A stretch of DNA of 64,000 nucleotides from Symbiodinium natans (GCA_905221605.1 CAJNDS010000902.1:525262-589261), one strand, 5' to 3'; positions 10,497 through 22,030 are shown, counted from the stretch's first letter. Notes: a model not told the origin generated them from the sequence alone. Program-made: numbers and translations.

Positions 10497-10975
10497 TAGG
10501 GTTTAGGGTTTAGGGTTTAGGGTTTAGGTTTAGGGTTTAGGGTTTAGGGTTTAGGGTTTAGGGTTTAGGGTTTAGGGTTTAGGGTTTAGGGTTTAGGGTT
10601 TAGGGTTTAGGGTTTAGGGTATTCCAGGAATCGTAGCCCTAAGACTCCCTGAGAAGCCCCCGAAGGGAGAACCATTCTGATTTCTTGGGCCCCAAAGGGA
10701 GCCAAGTCAAAGGGTTTGGGGTTTAGGGTTTAGGGTTTAGGGTTTAGGGTTTAGGGTTTGGGGTCTGCTTCGGCGCAGGTGCCCGCGCACCCTTCGCCAC
10801 TGCGCCTGCCAGCATTCAAGGCCCCGCATGGTTGATGCCCTCCGGCCGTTTCCTTCCGCCTAAACCCTAAACCCTAAACCCTAAACCCTAAACCCTAAAC
10901 CCTAAACCCTAAACCCTAAACCCTAAACCCTAACCCTAAACCCTAAACCCTAACCCTAAACCCTAAACCCTAAAC
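10497..10975. repeat. Opposing telomeric arrays around a unique spacer
   Basis: (TTTAGGG)n at 10497-10620 and 10716-10757, then unique sequence 10758-10858, then (CCCTAAA)n at 10860-10975. The spacer at 10760-10858 has a weak protein-like + frame (CFGAGARAPFATAPASIQGP) without clear splice sites. Confidence 0.9.
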
Positions 10976-11627
10976 CCGAGACCTTCAACCCGAAGCCCGC
11001 AAACCTCAACCCTTTCCACGATTAGGGTTTGGGGTTTAGGCTGGCAAATGGTGTTTAAGGTTCGGTGAAGGGGTCTCGGGGTTGGGCGAGTTTAAGAAGG
11101 CCTGTGGGAACCGCCACAGAAAAATTTCAGTCCTGCCAATGTTTCATAAACTACACAAAGGCGATAGGGCGTTTAAAAGTTGTACTTTCTTGAAAGTTTT
11201 GAGTGTTTCACATGTGTTGAATATTTGCTGCAATGCTTGTTATGTGTTTGTGACTTGTTCCTAATGTGGTTTTAGATTTTTTACGTGTTTTGTAAATGTC
11301 CTTAATTCTTGTTTGAAATTGCTTTTAAATGTGATTCGAGCAGTTGCTTTCAATGTTGTTGAGTTTCTTTGATTTTTAAAAGTTTTTTACACGCTTTTAA
11401 TTTAACTGTTTATAAATGATTCTTCATGTTTTTTGTATGTTGCAGAATGTTCTTTGTTCATTAAAGTTGTTATTTGTTTCTGAAGATGTTAAACTTCTAA
11501 CATCGCATTTCGAAATGTGGCTCTGAATGCTTAGTGTTGCTTGAAACACAGACGTGCTTACGTTGATCTAAAGCACGCTTCTACGATGCTTCATCTTCAA
11601 CAATGTCTGTCGAAGTGTCCGGATCGT
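10976..11627. other. Unique spacer, AT-rich from 11100, no supported gene
   Basis: About 530 bp at 11100-11627 are AT-rich and T-rich on the + strand, unlike the neighbouring GC-balanced spacers. The 60-codon ORF at 11082-11264 has no motif. It could be intron or intergenic sequence, or an old organelle-derived piece; I recognise nothing in it. Confidence 0.4.
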
Positions 11628-11810
11628 TAAACCCTAAACCCTAAACCCTAAACCCTAAACCCTAAACCCTAAAACCCCAAAACCCTAAACCCTAAAAACC
11701 CCAAACCCCAAAACCCCAAACCCCAACCCCAAACCCCAAACCCCAAACCCCAAACCCCAAACCCTAAACCCTAAACCCTAAACCCTAAACCCTAAACCCT
11801 AAACCCTATT
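11628..11810 (-). repeat. (CCCTAAA)n array with CCCCAAA patch
   Basis: Heptamers flank a central patch of CCCCAAA/CCCAAAA variants (11670-11760). It ends immediately before the pyrimidine tract of the exon candidate at 11823. Confidence 0.95.
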
Positions 11811-11822
11811 TTCTTTTCGCAG

Positions 11823-11885
11823 GCTCGAGGGCCGCCTCCTCGACCTGAGTGCCTGCCTCCCGCGTCCGGCTCTCGGTCGGCCAGG
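11823..11885 (+). CDS. Probable host exon
   Basis: The acceptor is TTTTCTTTTCGCAG|G, a textbook pyrimidine tract directly following a CCCTAAA array, and the donor is GGCCAGG|GTCTTT. The 63 nt between them are open in two frames, one reading LEGRLLDLSACLPRPALGRP. A further TTTAGGG array starts 25 bp downstream, so both adjacent introns would consist largely of telomeric repeat. Confidence 0.45.
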
Positions 11886-11910
11886 GTCTTTTTAAGGGGA
11901 CTGAATGGTT

Positions 11911-12240
11911 GGGTTTAGGGTTTAGGGTTTAGGGTTTAGGGTTTAGGGTTTAGGGTTTAGGGTTTAGGGTTTAGGGTTTAGGGTTTAGGGTTTAGGGTTT
12001 AGGTTTAGGGGTTAGGGTTTAGGGTTTAGGGTTTTGGGTTTAGGGTTTAGGGTTTAGGGTTTAGGGTTTAGGGTTTAGGGTTTAGGGTTTAGGGTTTAGG
12101 GTTTAGGGTTTAGGGTTTAGGGTTTAGGGTTTAGGGTGGAGGGTTTAGGGTTTAGGGTTTAGGGTTTAGGGTTTAGGGTTTAGGGTTTAGGGTTTAGGGT
12201 TTAGGGTTCAGGGTTTAGGGTTTAGGGTTTAGGGTTAGGG
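11911..12240 (+). repeat. Long (TTTAGGG)n array
   Basis: About 46 heptamers with rare variants (TTTTGGG, GTGGAGGG), one of the longest uninterrupted arrays in the window. Confidence 0.97.
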
Positions 12241-13529
12241 CTTAGGGGTTAGGAGTTAAGGGTTTGAGTTCAAGGGTTTATGTAGGGGATTAGGGCTTAA
12301 GGGTTGAGGGTGGGAAATGGTTGAGAGCTTTTCGGGTTTAGGGGTTTTAGGGGTTAAGGGTTTAAGGGGCCAAGGGGCTAAGGGTTTAAGGGTTTAAGTT
12401 TAAGGGTTTAAGGCTTTAGGGTTTTAGGGTATAAGGGTTTTAGGGTTTATAGGGTTTATAGGGTGTAAGGGTTTAGGGTTGAGGGTTTAGGGGTGTAGGG
12501 TTTGCCGTTGAGGCGCGCATCCAGGGTTTTTTTTGGAAGGTTTAGGGTTTAGGGTTTCGGGTTTAGGGTTTGGGGATACTACCCTGCCTCTAGGCTCCGC
12601 CCATAATGAAGGCGATTAAAATTTAGGGATAATCAAGCTTTCAGGGGCGAACCAGGGGGGGGGGGGTAGTATAGAGGGGGGTGGCAGGGAAACCCATGAG
12701 CATCATATCGAAAAGCACGAGGCGATCGATCGGGGCCTTCACAACCCCTAAACCCTTCCAAGTCGGCTGACGAAATCTGTGAATCATTGAATCCCTCAGG
12801 ACGCCCTCGCAGCGACTGAGAGCGAGCTCTGACCCCTCGGACTCCGACACCACTGTGCGCGCCGTGTTTTGGGGAGGGAAGGGGGGGTGGGGAGGGGTGG
12901 GGTTTATTAGGGTTTAGGGTTTAGGGCTTAGGGTTTAGGGTTTAGGGTTAAGGGTTTAGGGTTTGCCGGCCACAAGATAAGGCTCATCTCTCAAAAGGTT
13001 CCACGGGCTAGGGTTTGCAGGGTCTGGGGTTGAGGGGCTGAAGGGCTTTCAGATTTTGAGGCTGCGGGTGTTCGTAAGCCCTAAAACCTTTCAGCCCGAA
13101 TCTCCGAAACCCTAACCCCAAAACCCTGTAAGCGCCAACCCAAAGCTCCTAAACCTTAACACCCTTGAGCCCTAAAACCCTAAACCCTGAAACCCTGTAA
13201 GTGCTAACCCCTAAGCCGTTGAACCTTAAGACCCTTTGAACCCTAAACCTCAATCCATAAACCCTGAAACTAAGCGCCAAACCCTAAGCCCTTAGACCTC
13301 AAGACTCAAGACCCTTTGAGCGTTTAACCCTAAAACCCCGAAACCCCTAAGCCCTTAAACCTTAAGACCCCTGAACCCTGGAACCCCTTAAGCCCTAAAC
13401 CCTAACCTGCAACTTAAGGCCCTAAAGGCTTCAAGCCCGAAACCCTAGGCCCTTAACAGCAACTTCCCTGCCAGGGCCGAGGTAGCGACGGCTGGCCTGG
13501 CCCAGGTCTCGTCCTTAGGTTTATAGGGT
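12241..13529. other. Degenerate telomere-like spacer, no supported gene
   Basis: Decayed TTTAAGGG / TTTAGGGTTTATAGGG words (12241-12500), a G12 run at about 12655, short heptamer runs (12900-12965), then decayed CCCTAAA words with AACCTT variants (13075-13450). A 70-codon reverse ORF (12641-12853) lacks motifs and contains the G-run in its coding sequence. Confidence 0.55.
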
Positions 13530-13606
13530 TTGGGTTTAGGTTTAGGGTTTAGGGTTTAGGGTTTAGGGTTTAGGGTTTAGGGTTTAGGGTTTAGGGTTTA
13601 GGGTTT
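13530..13606 (+). repeat. (TTTAGGG)n array
   Basis: About ten heptamers leading into the first copy of the 119-bp duplicated segment. Confidence 0.95.
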
Positions 13607-13889
13607 ATTCAGGGTTTGGGGCTAGGTGATTGGTTCGGATAAAGCTCAATGAGGCTCCCTGTTGGGGGTGCTTGGGCTCTGCCTCAGCCTCTTTAGGCAG
13701 AGGGCCAGCTGTTCTTCCGACCTCGTTTAGGGTTTAGGGTTTAGGGTTTAGGGTTCAGGGTTTAGGGTTTATTCAGGGTTTGGGGCTAGGTGATTGGTTC
13801 GGATAAAGCTCAATGAGGCTCCCTGTTGGGGGTGCTTGGGCTCTGCCTCAGCCTCTTTAGGCAGAGGGCCAGCTGTTCTTCCGACCTCG
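13607..13889. repeat. Direct duplication of a 119-bp unique segment between telomeric repeats
   Basis: Positions 13607-13725 and 13771-13889 appear identical over 119 bp and are separated by 45 bp of TTTAGGG-type repeat. The same repeat flanks the outside. This is the expected product of unequal exchange or replication slippage between interstitial telomeric arrays. Confidence 0.9.
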
Positions 13890-14841
13890 TTTAGGGTTTA
13901 GGGTTTAGGGTTTAGGATTTTTAGGCCACGTGAACTCCGCCCTGAGCCCTAGACCAAAACCTTAGTGAAATTGGGGTGGCCCCTAAAAATAGACCCTAAA
14001 GAGTAGGAGTCCCCCTACAAGAAGGACCCCCATAAGGTACCCCAATCTCGGAAACCTCCAACTCCTTTTTACCATAAGGCTACTGGCCAATACAGGTTTT
14101 GTTTTTCTCGGCAGGCTCCTGACGACCCCAAAAACTAAACTCCTTGGCGTGTTGGCGGCTGACTTTCAGTGATTCCGAGTTCAGGGCCTTACAGGGCTTA
14201 CTTGGAGGTTCATGTGCACTTATACAGCCCTAAACCCTAGCGTCGAGCAGCAGACCATAAACCGCACGAACTTACTAGCTCTTAACTTTTCGGTTACCCT
14301 AAGCCCTCGACCCTAAACCCTAAAAACGTCAAGATGCCCTGTATCTCCCCTAAAGCCGTAAAGCCTCAAACCCTTTCTCCCCCAAATTCCGGCTTGCAAG
14401 GGCCGAAACTTCGATTTCGACCGCTCCCGTCGGAGGACCCAGATTACCCTAGTTTAGGGTTTAGGGTTTCGGGTTCAGGGTTTACGGAAGCCCTGAACCT
14501 AAACAGGGTTTGTAGTTTGGAGGATGTTGGTTTGGGGTGGGTGGTCTAGGGGAGGTCAAGGTTCAGGGTTAGGGTGTAGGGTTCGGGGTTTGGTTTAGGG
14601 TGTTTCGGGTTTAGTTGCCTTGAAGCTCCATAGGCCCTACGAGGGGTTTAGGGCTGGGGGGCTTTTTGGTTTAGGGGTTAGGGTTTAGGGGTTGCGGGTG
14701 GGGGGGGGGGCTTCGTACCTACCGCCCCAAGCCCCACAAGCCCACAAGCCCTCAGCCCTTATCATGAAGTACCTGGAAAGGGCTCGGGGCTTCACGAAGA
14801 CAAGTAGCTTAGTAGCTTAGCTATGGTAGTGCTAATGCAAA
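13890..14841. other. Spacer with one ACTTGGAGGTTCA element word
   Basis: No supported gene. It includes an acceptor-like TTTTTCTCGGCAG|G at 14103-14115 without a convincing exon after it, a copy of ACTTGGAGGTTCAT at about 14200, decayed telomeric words and a G11 run at about 14700. Confidence 0.45.
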
Positions 14842-14986
14842 TTCCCTAAACCCTAAACCCTAAACCCTAAACCCTAAACCCTAAACCCTAAACCCTAAAC
14901 CCTAAACCCTAAACCCTAAACCCTAAACCCTAAACCCTAAACCCTAAACCCTAAACCCTAAACCCTAAACCCTAAACCCTAAACCC
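14842..14986 (-). repeat. (CCCTAAA)n array
   Basis: About 20 near-perfect heptamers. Confidence 0.97.
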
Positions 14987-15641
14987 AAGGCCTGTGGCTC
15001 TTGAAGGACGGTCACAGAGAGGCTTGTGGGGAGGTGGTGGGTGTCAACCCTATTGCAAGTTCATGCCGTCCTCACACCCTCTCCGCCTTTTAAGCCCTAC
15101 ATGGGTTAAGGGTTTAGGGCTTAGGGTTGAGGCTTTAGGGTTTTGGGTTCAGAGTTTAGGGTTCAGGGTTCAGGGTTTAGGGTTCAGGGTTTAGGGTTTA
15201 GGGTTTAGGGTTGTGGCTTTAGGGTTTTGGGACGCTTAGAACGGAACGCCAAGGCCTGGGCCCTTGGCCTTCGGAAGGCGCATCTGAGGGGGCCGTGAGC
15301 GCCTGTAGAAGCAGGATAGGGGCACCTTGTTCGGGGTACCGTGGAGCTAAGGACACCTATGTTGGGTTTAGGGTTCGAATCAGGGTTCGCCATGAAGAGG
15401 TCGAGTGCAAACGGGGGACTTAAAGCTGGGACAGGGCTATAGCCCTAGAACCGACCCACCATCAACCTCCAAGAATGTGAGCCTTAGCCCCTAAACCCTA
15501 GACCCTAAACCCTAAACTTTCAAGTCAGCCTTTTCGACTTCGTGCAAGTTCCCAAGACCTGCCTGGGTGCCCATTGCCAATGGCACGCGGCGCTGTCAAG
15601 ACGACGGCTTGTCGCCCTCCCCCCCACCCCCCCCACCCCCC
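14987..15641. other. Spacer, no supported gene
   Basis: Decayed TTTAGGG words at 15105-15215, otherwise unique GC-balanced sequence. The ORFs of 62-66 codons at 14994 and 15205 run into telomeric words and are not called. Confidence 0.5.
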
Positions 15642-15870
15642 ACCCCCCTTGTCGGCAAAGCCAGAAATAGTAGTAACAAGGGTTACTATAGTATTATTAA
15701 CTACGGGACCATAAGGGAACTACCCCCGCCCCCCCTTGTCCGGCAAAGCCCTGAATAGTAGTGATGAAGGGAGGGGCCTTCATCATTTTTATTGTTTTTT
15801 TTTTTTTTTGGGGGGGGGGGGGCTATTGCAGCATTATTGTATAGGGACCATATGGGAATTCCATTAGTAA
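15642..15870. repeat. Tandem pair of a dispersed element with C, T and G homopolymers
   Basis: Two related units (about 15648-15720 and 15738-15860) share CTTGTCGGCAAAGCC (second copy CTTGTCCGGCAAAGCC), GAATAGTAGT and TATTATT ... GGGACCATA. They are separated by C-rich runs, and the second copy holds a T17 tract followed directly by G13. Probably a duplicated small non-coding element. Confidence 0.55.
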
Positions 15871-15941
15871 CTATTCCGGCCCCTATAGTCATTGGGTTTG
15901 GGAATTAGGCTAGGACCCAGAGCAGACCCTTGTTCCTTTCT

Positions 15942-16035
15942 TTTGGGCTTAGGTTCCCTTTCAAGCTCCTTTAATATAAACCCCAAAAGGGTACCCTTTT
16001 TGTGCTTCAGCTCCTCTTGGGTCTAGTAGGGCTTC
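15942..16035. repeat. Dispersed repeat with GGTTCCCTT ... AAGGGTACCC hairpin
   Basis: The words TTAGGTTCCCTT, AAGCTCCTTT, AAGGGTACCCTTTT and CTCTTGGGTCTA recur in the same order at 20428-20515 and 57625-57715, and in part at 19590-19635 and 26556-26615. A low-copy dispersed element of about 90 bp; no protein. Confidence 0.45.
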
Positions 16036-17291
16036 GCGCGATGATTCACGTGATAGGAAGGATCACAACCATGACAGCAGTAGAGAGCTGCTGCAGTTGT
16101 GGGTTCCTCTTTCATGGTGATACGTGGCCTTTACTATCGGGGTCCCTAAGCCCTAAGCGCTGAAACCTGAACCCTAAACCTTAACCCCTCCACCCTGAAC
16201 CCTAGACCCCAAGCCCATAAACGCACTTGGGAGTTCGGCTTGCTTGCATCTATTTATGTGAAGCCCCAAAGAATATAAAGATATTTGTTTTTTTACTTTG
16301 TTTCTGAGGGTGTGGAGAAGTGCAGGGACCATGTCAGGTTGCGTGAGCCCGGAATCCTTGTGCACGAGCAGGAAGCCTTAAAGCCACTCCAAGTGTGTCT
16401 AGGGTGTTAATGCCCCCTGATACCCCAGCGCCCTCAACCCTGAAACCCCTCAAGTGTGAATATGCCCTAAACCCTAAACCCTAAACCCTAAACCCTAGAC
16501 CCTAGACCCTAGACCCTAAACCCTAAACCCAGCGCCCTCCGGGGCTAGGGACCATGTGATGATAGCGGAGAAGGGGCGCGAGGGCACGGGAAAAGTTGGT
16601 CAGGTGCCGACCCGCTTTGCCTAGGGTTTAGGGTTCAGGGTTTAGGGTCTAGGGTTTAGGGTTCAGGGTTTAGGATTTGGGGTTCGGGGTTTGGGGTTTG
16701 GGGTCTGGGATTTGGGTTTAAGGTTTAGGGTTTGGGGTTTGGGGTTTAGGGTTTAGGGTTTAGGGTTGGGTGCCGACTGGGGTTTCGAGTTTCCAACCCA
16801 GTCCAACGTACCATGAATCTCCCAGTGTTGATCTCGACATCCCTGGTTTGCCAGGTGCAGATATTCCGATGTTTTTTCGGTTTACTGGGGCTGGGAGGGA
16901 CCTTCAAGCAAGCCGGCAGGGATTTAGGGTGTGGTGTTCTGCAAGGACAAAGACCCAAAAACGGCACCTTTTTTCCTAGTCTTGGGTCTCGTCTGGTTCC
17001 AGGAAGCTCAGTTGCACTTTTTTCACTTGTTAAAGGCCTTAGGGCTTCGAGGGCTAAACCGCTAACTGTCGGACTCCTCGCCCCACGCTCACTATGGGGC
17101 TTATACCCCCAAGCCCTCAACCCCTGAAACCCTTAGACCCTTCGACCCCTAAACCCCCTGAGCCCCGAAACTCCAAAACCCTTGAAGCCCTAAAACCAAC
17201 ACAACTATATAATCCTTGGGAATTATTTTTCTTTCATATTAAACCCAAGAGGATATTAAAATAGTGTTTTTATTAAGGTTCTAAGGGGAGT
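16036..17291. other. Spacer with heptamer array 16462-16530 and possible exon 16549-16620
   Basis: Contains a CCCTAAA array with a CCCTAGA patch, then a stretch whose + frame reads ARDHVMIAEKGREGTGKVGQ before a TAG at about 16620 (weak exon candidate, no clear acceptor), then TTTAGGG/TTTGGGG words to 16768. Overlapping ORFs of 104 and 124 codons on opposite strands at 16746-17127 cannot both be genes, and neither shows a motif. Confidence 0.4.
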
Positions 17292-17637
17292 ATAAACCCT
17301 AAACCCTAAACCCTAAACCCTAAACCCTAAACCCTAAACCCTAAACCCTAAACCCTAAACCCTAAACCCTATACCCTATACCCTAAACCCTAAACCCTAA
17401 ACCCTAAAACCCTAAACCCTGAAGGTTTCAGGGTGAAAATCTAGGCCGAAGCCAAATTGTCCTAAGTTCTAAGCTCTGAGCCCCTGACCCTAGCTGCCCC
17501 CAAATCATAAGCCCTAAGCCCCAACCCAGGGTTCAGGGTTTAGGGTTTAGGGTTTAGGGTTTAGGGTTTAGGGTTTAGGGTTTAGGGTTTAGGGTTTAGG
17601 GTTTAGGGTTTAGGGTTTAGGGTTTAGGGTTTAGGGC
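17292..17637. repeat. Opposing telomeric arrays
   Basis: (CCCTAAA)n at 17292-17425 with a CCCTATA patch, spacer, then (TTTAGGG)n at 17533-17637, giving a C-strand array facing a G-strand array. Confidence 0.95.
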
Positions 17638-18022
17638 CCCAAACCCTTGCACATCCTCAGACGCCCTGAAACCGGCTAGATGCGCGCGGGCTCCCATACG
17701 CGCATGCTCAAGGTTAGCAGGAACTAGAACATCGTATGACTCCAGGGTTCTGGGTGTTAGGGTTCAGGGTGCAATGCCACGACTGAAGCTCTTACTTCTC
17801 GACGGATGTCCTTAAGTCTAGACCACACCACCCAGCCAGCAATCACCTAAAGGAGGGCCTGGCTTCCCCGTGACGGCAAGGAACACTCTAGGATAGCCCT
17901 CGAGCCAAGATGGCATGTGGGATGGCTAGCTGCACCCTGAAGGCCTGCAGAGGAGAGAAGGTTGGAAGTGTTTTTTTGGGGGGAGTTTTGGGGTCGAGAA
18001 GTACGAGCTTCAGTCGTAGCAT
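17638..18022. other. Unique spacer, nothing recognised
   Basis: GC-balanced sequence without repeats, recognisable genes or clear splice signals. Confidence 0.4.
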
Positions 18023-18318
18023 CTCACCCTGAACCCTGAACCCTGAACCCTGAACCCTGAACCCTGAACCCTAAACCCTAAACCCTAAACCCTAAACCCT
18101 AAACCCTAAACCCTAAACCCTAAACCCTAAACCCCACACACTAGGGCTTAGGGTTTATGATTTCGGGTGGTTAAGGTTTGGGTTTAGGGTTTAGGGTTTA
18201 GGGTTTAGGGTTTAGGGTTTAGGGTTTAGGGTTTAGGGTTTAGGGTTTAGGGTTTAGGGTTTAGGGTTTAGGGTTTAGGGTTTAGGGTTTAGGGTTTAGG
18301 GTTTAGGGTTTAGGGTTA
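18023..18318. repeat. (CCCTGAA)n / (CCCTAAA)n then (TTTAGGG)n
   Basis: Six CCCTGAA units pass into CCCTAAA (18023-18137), then (TTTAGGG)n follows at 18180-18318 in opposite orientation. Confidence 0.95.
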
Positions 18319-20514
18319 AGTTTAGGGTTTTGGGTTTTGGGTGTAGGGTTCAGGGTTTAGAGCTTAGGCAGGGTTTGGGTTTAGGGTTTCGGTAGGGTTT
18401 AGGGTTTAGGTCGCAGGGGGTTCGGCTCAGTTTAGGATGGAGGGCGAATTGAGGGCTTTGAGGGCGCTTCGGGCTTAAGAGGGCGCAGTCGGGCATTATG
18501 ATTTAGGACTTTGAAGGCTTAGTGGTTTGGGGATGTCGTCAGGATGAACTGCGGTCTTCCATGAAGGATTGACCCTGCTTTTCGGCACCTACTTGTTCGC
18601 AAGTTGGGCGAGATGTAGACCAAGTAAGGTCAGTAATATCCATAGTCACCTGCGTAACTATCCGTGAACCTCCAAGTATTGCGGGGACTGTGCCGTGAAG
18701 GATGTATCCCAAGGGTAAACCCATTACAGAGGGCGCAGGTTTGAGGGCATAGTTGTTCGGCTGTGGTTTGAGACTTCCTCCAGGTGCTGTGTCACCACTT
18801 CCTCGTGTATCACCTCGCCACCCGGCTCGTTGAGATCGTACAGCTCTCAACCTCCCCCTAAACCCTATACCCTAAACCCTAAACCCTAAACCCTAAATCC
18901 TAGACCCCAGACCCCAAACCCTAACTCCCAAGCCCGGCATGCCAAACGCCCTCAACCCTGAACCTTCGGCCCTAAACCCTCAAGCCGAACAAGCCTTAAC
19001 AAACCCAGCCCCCTGAACCTTAAACCCTAAACCCTAAACCCTAAACCCTAAACCCTAAACCCTAAACTCTAAACCCTAATCCCTGAGCCCTGAACCTTGA
19101 TATTTCGAAGCCCTAAACTCTGCAGCCTGGGCAACCTCTGCCCTCCACAATCCCCCCGTAAGCCCCGGATTCCCGTGGTAGGGTGGTTGAGGGTTCAGGA
19201 TTTAGGGTTAGAGTGTGGCCCGGGATCGTCCAGCAGCGGCAATTGCAACCCCAAACCCCGTGCCCTAAACACCCTAAACCCCAAACCCCAAACCCCAAGC
19301 CCCAAGCCCCAAGCCCCAAGCCCCAAGCCCCAAACCCCAAACCCTAAACCCTAAACCCTAAACCCTAAACCCTAAACCCTCAAGGGAAGGTTCGTGGGGC
19401 AAGGCGCCGCCGCGCCTTGTGCCCTGAGCTGGCTAGGGCTTGCTTTACCAGGACCCAGAGTCGGCCCTTATTCCCGCTTGTTAGGGTTTAGGGTTTAGGG
19501 TTAAAGTTTAGGGTTTAGGGTTTTGGGGTTAGGGTCTGGGGTTTGGGGTTTGTGGTTTGGGGTTTGGGGTTTAGGGTTTTAACTGAAACCAAAAGGGCAC
19601 CCTGATTTTTCCTAGGCTACTGTTGGGTCTAATTTAGGGAGTGGGGTTTAGGCTTGAGGGTGCGCTGAATTTCAATGGAATTTCTTAAGGCGCGTGTGCG
19701 TTTGTGTCGCATGGGCGAAAGAGAGAGATGGGTTATAAGAAGGGCAAGTAGAGGTTTCATGTGGTGAGACCTGATTTTCTACCTCAGAATGTACGTTAGG
19801 GTTTGGGGTTTAGGGCTTCGGGCGCCGCAGATCTTCAGGTAAGTGCTTCTTTCGAAGCTGGTTCGCTCAACGCTGCTGCCTCAGACAGGGCACATGCACA
19901 GACCCGTGCTAGTTGGGTCCCTAAACCCTAAACCTTAAGCCCCAAACCTTAAACCCTAAACCCTAAACCTAAACTCTAACCCTAAACCCTAAACCTTAAA
20001 CCTTAAACCTTAAACCCTAAACCCAAAGCGCGATCACAGGTGCCTTGCACAATCCCTTTATTTTAAATTGCTGCTATTGGGTTGTGTTTAGTGTTTGGGG
20101 TTTGTGCAGTACTGCTCTTTGGAGTGTATAGGGTTCCTGATGAATATTGGTGAGTGTGTATGTTGGGTGTCTTTCTGGAAGACTAGTAAGAACAGCCTAC
20201 TTCTTATATGCAGCGTTTTGGGGTTTAGTTTTATACGCTCCCAAAATGCCCTTTCCAATTCAGGAGGCCCCTCCATTAGGAGGTGCATGGAAAGTCAGCA
20301 GTGGGGCGATAAATAGGCAGCTGCAGTAATTACTGGTCAGAACCTTTGGTGGACTACTTGCATGTCGCTTTACTTGCGCGTTTAGTTGCCCATGAACCTC
20401 CGAGGAGCCAGAATAGGCTCTTATTTTCATATGTTTAGGGTTTAGGTTCCCTTCTAGGGCCCCTTTTTCAACCAACAAGGGCACCCGAGAATCTCCAAGT
20501 TACTCTTGGGTTTA
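18319..20514. other. Spacer with short telomeric arrays, no supported gene
   Basis: Heptamer runs at 18853-18897, 19018-19080, 19258-19380 (CCCCAAG/CCCCAAA variants) and 19488-19580. A 103-codon reverse ORF at 18539-18850 overlaps a reverse copy of the ACTTGGAGGTTCA word at 18664 and has no motif. 20040-20500 is unique and includes a TTAGGTTCCCTT-type dispersed repeat (20428-20512). Confidence 0.45.
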
Positions 20515-20575
20515 GGTCCTAAACCCTAAACCCTAAACCCTAAACCCTAAACCCTAAACCCTAAACCCTAAGCCA
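20515..20575 (-). repeat. (CCCTAAA)n array
   Basis: Eight heptamers immediately before the exon candidate at 20591. Confidence 0.95.
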
Positions 20576-20590
20576 TAAACCCATGAAAAG

Positions 20591-20669
20591 TTCAAGCAGC
20601 CAGAGGTGAACCACGAGCAGTTTGCCAAGAACCAGGATGCCGCCGCCCGGCTTGCATGCGCAGTGGGAC
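20591..20669 (+). CDS. Probable host exon
   Basis: After GAAAAG| the + frame reads FKQPEVNHEQFAKNQDAAAR then LACAVG, rich in charged and helix-forming residues, and ends at a GT donor (GGGAC|GTACC). Telomeric arrays lie on both sides (20515-20575 and 20722-20812). No family assigned. The acceptor lacks a good pyrimidine tract, which lowers confidence. Confidence 0.4.
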
Positions 20670-20721
20670 GTACCAGCTGTCCCGTTCAGCTGTTTCCATG
20701 TTCATAGTTCCCGCCCGGAAG

Positions 20722-20812
20722 CCCTAAACCCTAAACCCTAAACCCTAAACCCTAAACCCTAAACCCTAAACCCTAAACCCTAAACCCTAAACCCTAAACC
20801 CTAAACCCCAAA
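20722..20812 (-). repeat. (CCCTAAA)n array
   Basis: About 13 perfect heptamers. Confidence 0.97.
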
Positions 20813-21282
20813 TGAAGGCAAGACAGGAGCTGAAGGAAGTGCTCTTTTCCCCTTTGATTTGCCAGGTCCTTTGAGGGGTCTTTTGCTCTTTTCAGCGGCG
20901 GCTTCGTGGGCACAAAGACCTTAAGGACCAAATGAACCTTAAATGGGTTTATGGTTCATATACCTTAGTAGGGATTATAGTAGTACAGGGCATATGGCCC
21001 CAATTTTAGGGTTCATTTCGTTCCCGAGGAAGAGTAAGTAGAAATGAACGAGAGAGCACTAGAGCTGCAGGTACCTTAGTAGCTGAATGAGCACACTTTA
21101 CACGTTTTAGGATACTATAATCCCCTGTAGAACTGAAAGGTGTACACTTCTTTGGGGCTTCTGAACTCAGCAACTAAGGGTATAACCCCTGAAAACGTAC
21201 GAACTCGGAGTCCAGGAGCGTCGCGTGCCTCCTGCAAGATAAAGGAGGGAGCACTTCTATCATCCCATTCTGGGTTTTGGAG
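20813..21282. other. Unique spacer, nothing recognised
   Basis: No repeat array and no coding stretch that I can support. CCTTAGTAG words at 20962 and 21072 recur once. Confidence 0.4.
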
Positions 21283-21380
21283 TACTATACTTTAATACTT
21301 TTTTTTGTTCTGGGTTCCTCTTATTGCTACTTATTACCTAAAAAGTATATACTTTTTTCCAGGGTCTACTCCAAAGCTAA
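21283..21380. mobile_element. Small MITE-like element with TTTGGAGTA inverted ends
   Basis: Starts TTTTGGAGTACTATACTTTA and ends GGTCTACTCCAAAG, so the termini TTTGGAGTA / TACTCCAAA are inverted. The interior TACTTTTTTTTGTTCTGGGTT and CAGGGTCTACTCC is shared with 49330-49545, which carries the same order of words with an AT-microsatellite insertion. Two copies support a family. Confidence 0.55.
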
Positions 21381-21957
21381 GTATTAATCCCGGCGCTACA
21401 CGAGCAACAGCCGGATGTTGACATCGCTCGCTCGCTTATACTCCAAAAGACCCCCTTTAATGGTAATGTTTGTATGACTAAAAGGCACCTGTTTGCCCAT
21501 AAGTAGATTGCATTTCATGCGTGAACTTGCAAATACACTATATTTTCTCGGGAAAAAGCCGTTCGCAGGCTCACTAGTTTAGCATATTCTAGTGGATTGC
21601 AAGGGCCCTTTTTGCAAGACTCTTCTTCTTGTGCCCTGCAATTACTCTCTTAATACGGGTTTTGCACAAATATAGGCTTGCGCATGAATTAAAAAAACGA
21701 ACGAAGACCGAACCTCGAGATCCCATTAAATGAGCTTTTTCTTTTTTGGGGGGGGGGGGGGGGCTTTCAGGCGTTCCTTGTGAAGCCCACCAAAAATATG
21801 GAGCATGTATAGGCGGCCTAGGAATCAACCCTAAATCCTAAACCCCAATCCTTCACCCCTAAACCCTAAGCACCCCAAACCTAAATTCTTGTGTCTTTGT
21901 GTGAGGCAGGGTGGGGGGGGGGGGGGGTTGTTGAGTTTTAGGGCCCCCCTAAACCCT
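21381..21957. other. Spacer with T/G homopolymer runs, no supported gene
   Basis: Unique sequence with a G16 tract at about 21746-21762 after a T-rich run and a G15 tract at about 21911. The 79-codon reverse ORF reads through the homopolymer and is rejected. Confidence 0.45.
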
Positions 21958-22030
21958 AAACTGTAGACCCTAAACCCTAACCCTAAACCCTAAACCCTAA
22001 ACCCTAAACCCTAAACCCTAAACCCTGAAC
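21958..22030 (-). repeat. (CCCTAAA)n array
   Basis: About ten heptamers before a 70-bp unique segment whose + frame reads ETASRSAQEARRASAATGTS (possible exon, no clear donor). Confidence 0.95.

Noticed and set aside
16746-17127. Overlapping ORFs of 104 (+) and 124 (-) codons
   Set aside because: Mutually exclusive, no motif, both run into telomere-like words; no clear splice sites.
18539-18850. 103-codon reverse ORF
   Set aside because: It contains a reverse copy of the ACTTGGAGGTTCA dispersed element and no recognisable domain.
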